In this document: one piece after another, positions 1-6,788 of the stretch | Position numbering within the stretch: the stretch's first letter is position 1 | How the letters are laid out: each line of letters begins with the position of its first letter | Source of the DNA: JANLYC01 sp963815445 | Lineage (GTDB): Bacteria > Actinomycetota > Actinomycetes > Propionibacteriales > Nocardioidaceae | Direction: 5' to 3' | DNA length: 64,000 nucleotides | Assembly (NCBI GenBank): GCA_963815445.1 | Contig: CAWFGV010000009.1 | Coordinates: 25,880-89,879, forward strand | The notes under the pieces: model-generated | Told to the model about the DNA's origin: nothing | The model's database searches: none | Seen by the model: only the letters and a program-made list of their open reading frames with translations | Made by a program: the position numbers and the translations under genes

Positions 1-380
1 ACTGTTGCGTCATCGTCGAGGCCGCGGACTGGGTGGACGGCATGGGCGCCTCCTTGCGCGCCGGTCTGCATGCAGTCGCCCTGACGCCGTCATCGGTGCA
101 TGCAGCGCTGGTGATGCTGGTGGACACTCCGGGCGTCGGTGCCGACGTGGTTGCGCGACTGGTCGCGTGGGGCTCGCCCACAGCGCTGGCGCGAGCGTCG
201 TACGACGGTGAGCCCGGCCATCCGGTCCTGCTCGGGCGCGTGCACTGGGGACCGGTTCGCGAGCAGGCCTACGGGGACGAAGGCGCTCGCGCTTACCTGC
301 GTCAGCACGACGTGATGATGATCGAGTGCGCGGACATCGGGTCCGGTCACGACGTCGACACCCCCGAACAGCTTCGCTGA
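1..380 (+). CDS. MobA/MocA-like molybdenum cofactor nucleotidyltransferase (5' end outside window)
   Basis: This is the C-terminal ~125 residues of an NTP-transferase-fold protein, read in frame from base 3. Family features are the D-T-P metal-site segment (LVDTPGVGADVV), the G-H-P-V-L segment, GDEGARAYL, and the closing D-V-D-T-P-E-Q-L. MocA/MobA-like enzymes attach CMP or GMP to molybdopterin for molybdenum hydroxylases. That fits the downstream CO-dehydrogenase-type genes on the same strand, 58 nt away. The N-terminal nucleotide-binding loop is outside the window, so cytidylyl versus guanylyl specificity cannot be judged. Confidence 0.8.
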   Translation, partial: CCVIVEAADWVDGMGASLRAGLHAVALTPSSVHAALVMLVDTPGVGADVVARLVAWGSPTALARASYDGEPGHPVLLGRVHWGPVREQAYGDEGARAYLRQHDVMMIECADIGSGHDVDTPEQLR

Positions 381-438
381 GTGCCGGGCCACCTGGATCG
401 CTGCGGAATACTCGGTGGATGGGCGGGGAGTTGTGGTC

Positions 439-1356
439 ATGAGCGATGCTGGAGGTATGCAGACGCAGCCAGCGAGCGCCGTGACATCCGCCGCCGATCT
501 CGCCGAGCGCCTCGGGCGCACCGGGTACCTGACCGATGACGGCCTGGCCACGATCGGCTTTCTTGCGCTGACGATGCATCGGCCACTGCTGCTCGAAGGT
601 GAGCCCGGTACCGGCAAGACGGCACTGGCCGAGGCGGTCGCCGAGGCCCTCGACCTCGACCTCATCCGGCTGCAGTGTCACGAGGGCATCGACGCGAGCC
701 AGGCCTTGTACGACTGGGACTTCGCTCGGCAGATCCTGCACCTGCGTACGGTCGAGGCCACGCACGGCGATGAGGCGGTCGACCAGACCGAGGTGGAGAA
801 GTCGTTGTTCGACGAGCGTTTCCTGCTCGCGCGGCCGATCCTGCGGGCGTTGCAGGAAAGCCCCGTCGTGCTCCTCATCGACGAGATCGACCGCGCTGAC
901 GACGAGTTCGAGGCGTTCCTCCTCGAAGTGCTGTCGACCAACCAGGTGACGATCCCGGAGTACGGCACGGTGACCGCTGCGACGCCGCCAATCGTGATCC
1001 TCACGTCCAACCGGACGCGTGAGGTCCATGACGCGTTGAAGCGCCGCTGCCTGTACCACTGGGTCGACCATCCCGGTCTGCAGCGCGAAATCGAGATCGT
1101 CCGCCGACGGCTGCCCGAGGTTCCCGCGGCGCTGGCCGAGCAGGTGGCTCGTGCCGCGAGCCGGATTCGTGCCCGCGACGACCTCGTCAAGCCGCCGGGT
1201 GTCGCCGAGACCCTCGATTGGGCGCGCGCCCTGCACACCCTCGGATGCAGCGACCTCGATCTCGAGACCGCGGCGACGACGCTGGGCGCCGTGGTGAAGT
1301 ACCGAGAGGACTCCGAACGGGTGCGCGCGGCGCTCGAGAACATCCTCACGACATGA
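439..1356 (+). CDS. MoxR-family AAA+ ATPase (CoxD-like)
   Basis: A 305-residue AAA+ ATPase with Walker A GEPGTGKT at about residues 54-61, Walker B LLIDEID at about 145-151, and a sensor-1-like ILTSNRTR. MoxR/CoxD ATPases act with VWA partners to mature metalloenzymes; CoxD is involved in building the CuSMo site of CO dehydrogenase. I chose ATG 439 because GGGGAG lies 8 nt upstream; an in-frame GTG at 415 is also open. The stop overlaps the next start by ATGA, so translation is probably coupled to the VWA protein, the usual CoxD-CoxE arrangement. The family assignment is firm; the cox-specific role is inferred from context. Confidence 0.88.
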   Translation: MSDAGGMQTQPASAVTSAADLAERLGRTGYLTDDGLATIGFLALTMHRPLLLEGEPGTGKTALAEAVAEALDLDLIRLQCHEGIDASQALYDWDFARQILHLRTVEATHGDEAVDQTEVEKSLFDERFLLARPILRALQESPVVLLIDEIDRADDEFEAFLLEVLSTNQVTIPEYGTVTAATPPIVILTSNRTREVHDALKRRCLYHWVDHPGLQREIEIVRRRLPEVPAALAEQVARAASRIRARDDLVKPPGVAETLDWARALHTLGCSDLDLETAATTLGAVVKYREDSERVRAALENILTT

Positions 1357-2513
1357 CGCCCGACACTGTTCACGTGCATGAGCAACCGGTGCCTTTCGAG
1401 CCGGCGCCTGTCGAGGTTCAGCACGACGCTGAAGAGGTCCTGGCTGCCTTTGCGACCGCCCTCCGCTCGGCCGGGGTACCGGTCACGATGGACCGCACCC
1501 AGTCCTTCCTGACGGCCGCGGCGACGGTCGGCGTGGATGACCAGACCGGCGTGTACTGGGCCGGCCGGTCGACGCTCTGCGGGTGTCTGGACGACCTCGA
1601 GCGCTACGACCAGCTGTTTCTGGCGTGGTTCGGCGGTCACGGGCTGCGCGGCGGCAAGCCGCGCGAGTCGTCGCGGCGGGTCGAGCAGGCTGACCTCGGC
1701 GATGACGGCGCTGGTGAAGACGGTGACAGTGAGACGATCCTCCGCGCTGCGGCCAGCAGCACGGAGGTGCTTCGTCACCGCGATGTGGCCGAGATGACGG
1801 CAGCCGAGCGGGCCGAGCTGAGCCGGCTGTTCGCGACCTTGCGTCCGGTCGCCCCCCGACGGTCGTCACCCCGACGGCGTCCGGTCCGCCGCGGCGAGAT
1901 CGATGCTCGTCGGACGCTGCGTGAAGAGTTGCGACACGGCGGCGAGCCGGCCCGGCTCCGGCACCGAGGCCGCAGTACCCGTCCGCGTCGGGTCGTCATC
2001 CTGGTCGACGTCTCGGGGTCCATGGGCCCGTATGCCGACAGCCTGCTGCGGTGGGCGCACGTCGTGACCGCCGTGAACCGGGCGCGCACCGAAGTGTTCA
2101 CGATCGGAACACGCCTGACGCGCGTCACCCGTGCCATGCGGCTGCGAGATGGCGACCGGGCGCTCGAGGCCGCCGGTCATGCCGTGCCCGACTGGTCAGG
2201 CGGCACGCGGCTGGGGGAGTCCCTGCAGGCGTTCCTCGACCGATGGGGGCAGCGCGGCGTGGCCCGCGGCGCGGTGGTGGTCATTCTCAGCGACGGCTGG
2301 GAGCGCGGTGACAGTGTCCACCTCGGTGAGCAGATGCGGCGCGTGCACCGGCTCGCGCACCGGGTGGTCTGGGTCAACCCGCACCAGGGCAAGGCGGGGT
2401 ACGCGCCGGTGCAGGGGGGAATCGTGGCAGCCCTTCCGTTCGTTGACTCGTTCATCGCCGGCCACAGCATGGCGACGTTCGAGCGGGCACTGGAGGTGAT
2501 CGCGGATGCGTGA
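1353..2513 (+). CDS. VWA domain protein, CoxE family
   Basis: A 386-residue protein with a C-terminal von Willebrand factor A domain starting near residue 210. The MIDAS motif D-V-S-G-S is clear (VILVDVSGSMG), followed by SGGTRLGESL and VILSDGWERGD. The N-terminal half is the CoxE helical region (RSAGVPVTMDR). CoxE proteins pair with CoxD ATPases as a chaperone-like maturation module. ATG 1353 shares the ATGA with the preceding stop, which decides the start. The end overlaps xdhC by 8 nt, so the three genes read as one operon. Confidence 0.87.
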   Translation: MTPDTVHVHEQPVPFEPAPVEVQHDAEEVLAAFATALRSAGVPVTMDRTQSFLTAAATVGVDDQTGVYWAGRSTLCGCLDDLERYDQLFLAWFGGHGLRGGKPRESSRRVEQADLGDDGAGEDGDSETILRAAASSTEVLRHRDVAEMTAAERAELSRLFATLRPVAPRRSSPRRRPVRRGEIDARRTLREELRHGGEPARLRHRGRSTRPRRVVILVDVSGSMGPYADSLLRWAHVVTAVNRARTEVFTIGTRLTRVTRAMRLRDGDRALEAAGHAVPDWSGGTRLGESLQAFLDRWGQRGVARGAVVVILSDGWERGDSVHLGEQMRRVHRLAHRVVWVNPHQGKAGYAPVQGGIVAALPFVDSFIAGHSMATFERALEVIADA

Positions 2514-3642
2514 CGTCCTGGAGCAGCTGCTGCCGTGGTGGCGCGACGGCAGGTCCGTCGGCGTGGGGACCGTGATCGCGACGTTCCAGTCGGCCCCTCG
2601 GGCGCCGGGCGCGGCCATGTTGGTCGGCCCGGACGGTGAGGCGGTGGGATCGGTGTCCGGCGGCTGCGTCGAGGGAGCCGTGTACGAGCTCGCGGAGCAG
2701 GTGCTGGCGGACCGTGTGCCGGTACTCCAGCGCTACGGGGTCAGCGACGACGACGCCTTTGCGGTCGGCCTCACGTGTGGCGGGATCCTCGATGTCTTCG
2801 TGGAGGTGGTCGACCAGCAGACCTTCCCCGAGCTCGGCCGGATCGCCGCGGACATCGAGACGGGCCAACCGGTCGCCATCGCCACGGTGGTCGCGCACGA
2901 CGACCCGGCGTGGCTCGGACGACGGTTGGTGATCCGTCCGGAAGGACACCCCGACGCCGTTCAGGGCACGCTCGGTTCGAGTCGAGCGGACGACGCCGTG
3001 CTGGCCGATGCGCGGGGCCTGCTCGCCGTCGGCCGCAACGAGACCTTGCACTACGGGCCGGACGGCCAGCGCCGCGGCGAAGGGATGTCGGTCTTCGTCT
3101 CGTCGTACGCCCCGAAGCCGCGCATGCTCGTCTTCGGCGCGATCGACTTCGCGGCGGCGGTGGCACGGGTGGGGTCCTTCCTCGGGTACCACGTGACGGT
3201 CTGCGACGCGCGCCCGGTCTTTGCGACCGCCACGCGCTTCCCCGAGGCGGACGAGGTGGTCGTGAAGTGGCCGCACAAGTATCTGACCGAAGAGGTCGAG
3301 GCCGGCCGCATCGACCCGCGCACGGTGCTCTGCGTGTTGACCCATGACCCGAAGTTCGACGTCCCCGTGCTGGAGGTGGCGTTGCGCCTGCCCGAGGTCG
3401 CCTACATCGGAGCGATGGGCTCTCGGCGTACCCACGACGACCGGCTCAAGCGGCTCGAGGAGGCGGGTCTCACGCCGCTCGAGATCGGGCGGCTGTCGAG
3501 CCCGATCGGTCTCGACCTGGGCGCCCGCACCCCCGAGGAGACGGCGATCAGCATCGCGGCCGAGATCATCGCGTTGCAGTGGGGCGGCAAGGGAGAACGG
3601 CTCATGGAGGTCGACGGCCCCATCCACCACCCCGGCTCCTGA
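2506..3642 (+). CDS. XdhC/CoxI family molybdenum enzyme maturation factor
   Basis: A 378-residue protein with both halves of the XdhC family. The N-terminal CoxI-type domain has GSVSGGCVEG and the T-C-G-G motif (GLTCGGILDVFVE). The C-terminal Rossmann-like domain has MLVFGAIDFAAAVARVGSF and IGAMGSRRTHDDR, then LSSPIGLDLGARTPEE. XdhC proteins bind molybdenum cofactor and deliver it, often after sulfuration, to xanthine-dehydrogenase-family enzymes. The start overlaps the CoxE-like gene by 8 nt. This is the last + strand gene before the inverted block that splits the cluster. Confidence 0.88.
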   Translation: MRDVLEQLLPWWRDGRSVGVGTVIATFQSAPRAPGAAMLVGPDGEAVGSVSGGCVEGAVYELAEQVLADRVPVLQRYGVSDDDAFAVGLTCGGILDVFVEVVDQQTFPELGRIAADIETGQPVAIATVVAHDDPAWLGRRLVIRPEGHPDAVQGTLGSSRADDAVLADARGLLAVGRNETLHYGPDGQRRGEGMSVFVSSYAPKPRMLVFGAIDFAAAVARVGSFLGYHVTVCDARPVFATATRFPEADEVVVKWPHKYLTEEVEAGRIDPRTVLCVLTHDPKFDVPVLEVALRLPEVAYIGAMGSRRTHDDRLKRLEEAGLTPLEIGRLSSPIGLDLGARTPEETAISIAAEIIALQWGGKGERLMEVDGPIHHPGS

Positions 3643-3825
3643 GTCAGGACCGCGCGTCCCGCTGCTCGAGCCTTCCCGGTGCCTGAGAGTGTCGAGATCG
3701 CGCGGGACCCGGCTCACCAACTGCAAGGGTGTGCAGGTGTGCGGCCGTGAGGAGCCGTACGACTCCAAATTCGACGCGTTCGACTGGCTCATGCTGCACC
3801 AGCTACGCCAGCGGGCAGGGTCCGG
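3643..3825. other. Intergenic region with possible gene remnant
   Basis: This 183-nt stretch lies between convergent xdhC and the kinase gene. Bases about 3716-3815 on the + strand read as a protein-like stretch without start or stop (contains PYDSKFDAFDWLMLHQL) and are less GC-rich than the neighbours. It could be debris of a gene broken when the inverted block arrived. I recognise no family, and chance is possible. Confidence 0.25.
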
Positions 3826-4389
3826 TCAGGATCGACGCGCGCGGAGACGGTCGAACGCCTTGGGCAAGGTGAGTGCGACAAGCTCGGTCGCGATGGTCCG
3901 CGCGCACGTCTCCGGATCGGTGGTGGTCGTGTCGACCACGATGTCGTTGTCGTCCTGGGCGTGCACCTGCGACTGCGCCCGTGCCAGCCCGACTGGGCGG
4001 TCCCCTCGGGCACGCTCCCTCCTGGTGAGCTCGTCAGAAGAGCAATGCACGTCGACGAGGGTGACGTCGCAGCCATCGAGGACGTCGAGAAGGTCTGCCA
4101 GTCGCCAGGGCTCGCTGAGCGGGTAGTCCATGATGACGTCGTTCCCGACGGATGCCAGCGCTGCCACCGCTCGGTGGTAGCCGAGTCGCGTCCTGCGAAG
4201 TATGGCGTCGAGGCCGACATCGTTCAGCGCACGGGTGTGGTGGGTAGCACGCATGGCACCCAGGGAGTCGATCGGGAAGAAGAACCAGGGGCCGGCCAGC
4301 AGGCCTTGGAGCGCGCGACCGATACTGCTCTTTCCCGAGCTCGAGGCTCCATTCAACAAGATGACCCGGCCGCGGGGTTCTGCATGCAC
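3826..4389 (-). CDS. Chloramphenicol phosphotransferase-like (CPT) P-loop kinase
   Basis: About 187 residues, close to the ~178 of CPT. The N-terminus has the characteristic P-loop ILLNGASSSGKSSIGRAL. Further on are FFFPIDSLGAM, a DVHCSSDELTRRERARGDR segment (lid-like arginines), and a conserved D-T-T tail region. CPT of Streptomyces venezuelae phosphorylates chloramphenicol; many homologues have unknown substrates. The start is uncertain: GTG 4389 gives the canonical length, GTG 4410 is also in frame, and neither has a clear ribosome site. It lies on the opposite strand to the cox genes, next to a DUF222 pseudogene. Confidence 0.75.
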   Translation of the reverse strand: MHAEPRGRVILLNGASSSGKSSIGRALQGLLAGPWFFFPIDSLGAMRATHHTRALNDVGLDAILRRTRLGYHRAVAALASVGNDVIMDYPLSEPWRLADLLDVLDGCDVTLVDVHCSSDELTRRERARGDRPVGLARAQSQVHAQDDNDIVVDTTTTDPETCARTIATELVALTLPKAFDRLRARRS

Positions 4390-4574
4390 GGCGCACAATC
4401 TACCGACCACGGCCGTCGGTATGACGGGACAAGGTCCCCATGAGAATGAGACACATCCACGAACAGCAGGATGGGAGCTTGTGCACTTATCCGGATGGAT
4501 GGGGTCCGCACAACCTCCCATTCGACGGTGCGCGCGGGTAACTCGCTGATCGGGCTTGTGGAGGCCGGGGGGTC
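4390..4574. other. Intergenic region, nothing recognised
   Basis: 185 nt between the kinase gene and the DUF222 pseudogene. It is locally less GC-rich than the window (about 4410-4500). I see no ORF, strong hairpin or repeat here. Confidence 0.5.
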
Positions 4575-5987
4575 TCAGGCAGCCGGCAGCGGCTGACGGA
4601 CCAACAGTGCCGGGAGTGCTGGGTGGGTGCCGGTGTGGTCGACGAGGTGATAGCGGCCGTGGGGGCTGCGCCACACGAAGATGCCGGTGAAGGGTTGGGC
4701 GACCTGCCATCGGCCGTGGGTCTTGATGCGGTGGTGGGTCCGGGTCAGGGGGCCGAGGTTGTCGACCGCGGTCTGGCCCGGTGGTCCACCGTTGTCGGGG
4801 GAGACGTAGGGGGTGGTGTGGTCGAGGTCGCCGGTGCGTCGGGTGGAAGTGGCGTAGGGGAAGCAGTCGACGGGGGTGCGTAGGTGGACGGCGTCGCGGA
4901 TCCGGTCGGGGATCTCATAGGCGTCCACGGGGATCTGCTGGTTGAGGTCGATGACGGGTTTCACGACAACGTTCGCATGGCCAAGCCAGCTGTGGACTCG
5001 GTCCAGGGTGACGGGTCCGACCTGTTCGACCCGCGCCACCCCGGTGCCGGTGACCAGCGCCTGGTCGGTGAGGTGGACGTACAAGGTGACGTCGGGCCTG
5101 GGTGTCGACCTGCTTCGTCCGACCTGCCCGGGCCTTCGGCGCGTCGTCCAGGGCAGTCGGGTCGGCCGGGTCGGACAGATCCGTCAGATCGGTTGGGTGG
5201 TGGGTGGCGGTGCTGGCTGCTTGAGCGACGTCGGCGAACAGGTCCAGGGCGGCTTGCGGGCGGGCCAGGACTCCGATGGCGGCGGCCCGGCGGGCGTCTT
5301 TGGACCGGTGGTCGCCGAGGAGTCCGAGCCCGTGGGCGGTGCGGTCCACCGTCGCGTCGAACCAGATCGCGTCTGCGGCTTCGGCCTGGATGAACAGCTT
5401 CTTGGTGCCGTGCTCGGACGACGGGCTCAACCACACCCCCAACGATCCCTGTGCCTGTGCGTCGGCTTCAGCGGCGGCGTCCGGGTCGCACGCGAGCCAG
5501 GTCGCGGTGATGATCGCCTCGATCCGTCCCCACGACAGGGAGTGGGCATATTTGGCGATCCGTCGGTCCACCACCGCCACGGTGGCTTCGCTCAGGTGGC
5601 GGGTGGCGTCGGCGGTCTTGCGGCCGATCCACGGCTTGACCTCACCCGCACAGACCCGTCGCCCACAACTGTGGGAGCCGGTGGCGCAGGTCCAACGCGT
5701 CCGCGACGAGCCGTTCCGCGGCGTGGGTGGAGGTGGCGAGCACGACGCCGAGCTCGGCCGGTGCGAACTCCGCCACGCCCGGGGTGCCGGCGCCACCGAA
5801 GCGGACCAGCTGCTCACTGCCGGGCAGCAGCGGGCTCGGTGGCCCGGGCGAGCTCACTGTGCAGGTCGGCCCAGTGCGCGGCGGTCTGCAACAACCTGAC
5901 CTCGGCCTGTTCGACGACAGCGCGGGCTTGTTCGGCGGCGGCCAGGGTGGCCAGCTCGTCGAGTGCGCTGAGGTCGGTGTCGAACAT
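4575..5987 (-). pseudogene. DUF222–HNH endonuclease (13E12 repeat family), three frameshifts, copy 1
   Basis: Homology runs through four consecutive frames. The N-terminus (MFDTDLSALDELATLAAAEQ) spans 5987 to about 5820. The next piece (EQLVRFGGAGTPGVAEF) runs to about 5650. The third (CAGEVKPWIGRKTADATRH) runs to about 5095. The C-terminus contains the HNH-type segment (TGDLDHTTPYV, then NLGPLTRTHHRIKTHG). At least three frame changes are needed, so no full protein can be made without recoding. The family consists of DUF222 plus a C-terminal HNH nuclease motif and is present in many copies in Nocardioides-type genomes; its function is unknown. The gene sits inverted inside the cox cluster. 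It is less similar to the other three copies than they are to each other. Confidence 0.82.
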
Positions 5988-5994
5988 GTGTTCG

Positions 5995-6044
5995 ATTCTA
6001 CCTGCCGTGTCCGACAGCCGCCAGACCGTTTCGCGTTGTCCACA
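5995..6044 (-). promoter_or_regulatory. Leaderless promoter and DnaA-box-like 9-mer upstream of DUF222 copy 1
   Basis: Reading the - strand, TGTGGACAA (TTGTCCACA on +, 6036-6044) precedes a TAGAAT -10 box (5995-6000) that lies 7 nt before ATG 5987. TTGTCCACA matches the DnaA box form preferred in high-GC actinobacteria. The other three DUF222 copies show the same layout. DnaA binding is an inference. Confidence 0.5.
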
Positions 6045-6323
6045 AGGGTTTTTTGCGTGTCGGCACGGTCGACCGCGGGAGCAGCCGGTCGGCGGCGGAG
6101 GCTCCTGGCTCGGAGCGCCGACGCGTCGAAGCACCCGCTCGCGGCCGACGTCTCGCTCGGCTCGGCGCTCAGACTGATTCAAGTCCCCCGGAGGGTTGTC
6201 CCAGCGGCAAAAAAGAAGTCTGATGGGAGAAGACCCAACATCCGACCAGTGCAACGGTCGTGCCAGGCCGACTTCACCCATCGTCTGAGCAAACGACCGT
6301 GCTGAGGTGAGAGGCGCAGACGC
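6045..6323 (+). promoter_or_regulatory. coxS upstream region with weak promoter candidate
   Basis: No gene is seen in the 336 nt between the DUF222 start and coxS beyond the divergent element above. A TTGTCC (6196-6201), 17-nt spacer, TCTGAT (6219-6224) pair preceded by an A-run is the best + strand promoter candidate for coxSLMG. Each hexamer matches the consensus at only 4 of 6 positions. No riboswitch fold was recognised. Confidence 0.28.
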
Positions 6324-6788
6324 ATGGCCAAGATCAACGTCAAGGTCGACGGAGTCGCGTATTCCGACGACGTCGAGCCCCGCACGCTCCTGGTGCAGTA
6401 CCTGCGCGAGCAGCTCGGAAAGACCGGCACGGTGGTCGGTTGCGACACCAGCAACTGCGGCGCCTGCACCGTCCATCTCGACGGCAGCAGCGTGAAGTCG
6501 TGCACGATGCTCGCCGTCCAGGCTGACGGCCACGAAGTCACCACCATCGAGGGACTCGCCACGAACGGTGAGCTGCATCCGATGCAACGGGCCTTCCACG
6601 AGAATCACGCTCTGCAGTGCGGATACTGCACCCCGGGCATGATCATGCAGAGCATCGCCTTGCTGGAGGCCAACCCGAACCCGGATGAGGCGGAAGTGCG
6701 TGACGGCCTCGAGGGCAACCTGTGCCGGTGCACGGGATACCAGAACATTGTCAAGGCCGTGCTGGCCGCGTCGAAGGCAGGTGCCTGA
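6324..6788 (+). CDS. coxS: [2Fe-2S] small subunit, CO dehydrogenase/xanthine dehydrogenase family (CoxS)
   Basis: A 154-residue iron-sulfur subunit of a molybdenum hydroxylase. The plant-ferredoxin-type cluster ligands are C-D-T-S-N-C-G-A-C followed by KSCTM. The second cluster ligands are QCGYCTPGMIMQ and CRCTGYQNIVKAV. It passes electrons from the molybdenum site of CoxL to the FAD of CoxM. It overlaps coxL by one base (TGATG). Length and motifs are canonical. Order S-L-M is usual for form II enzymes, whereas form I operons are typically M-S-L. Confidence 0.93.
   Translation: MAKINVKVDGVAYSDDVEPRTLLVQYLREQLGKTGTVVGCDTSNCGACTVHLDGSSVKSCTMLAVQADGHEVTTIEGLATNGELHPMQRAFHENHALQCGYCTPGMIMQSIALLEANPNPDEAEVRDGLEGNLCRCTGYQNIVKAVLAASKAGA

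Noticed and set aside
10..1236. 408-codon open frame on the - strand
   Set aside because: It is antisense to the MobA-like and MoxR genes, has Arg/Pro-rich composition and no recognisable domain; a GC-rich shadow frame.
2452..3792. 446-codon open frame on the - strand opposite xdhC
   Set aside because: The + strand XdhC has clear motifs through the same span; the antisense product is Arg/His-rich and unlike any family.
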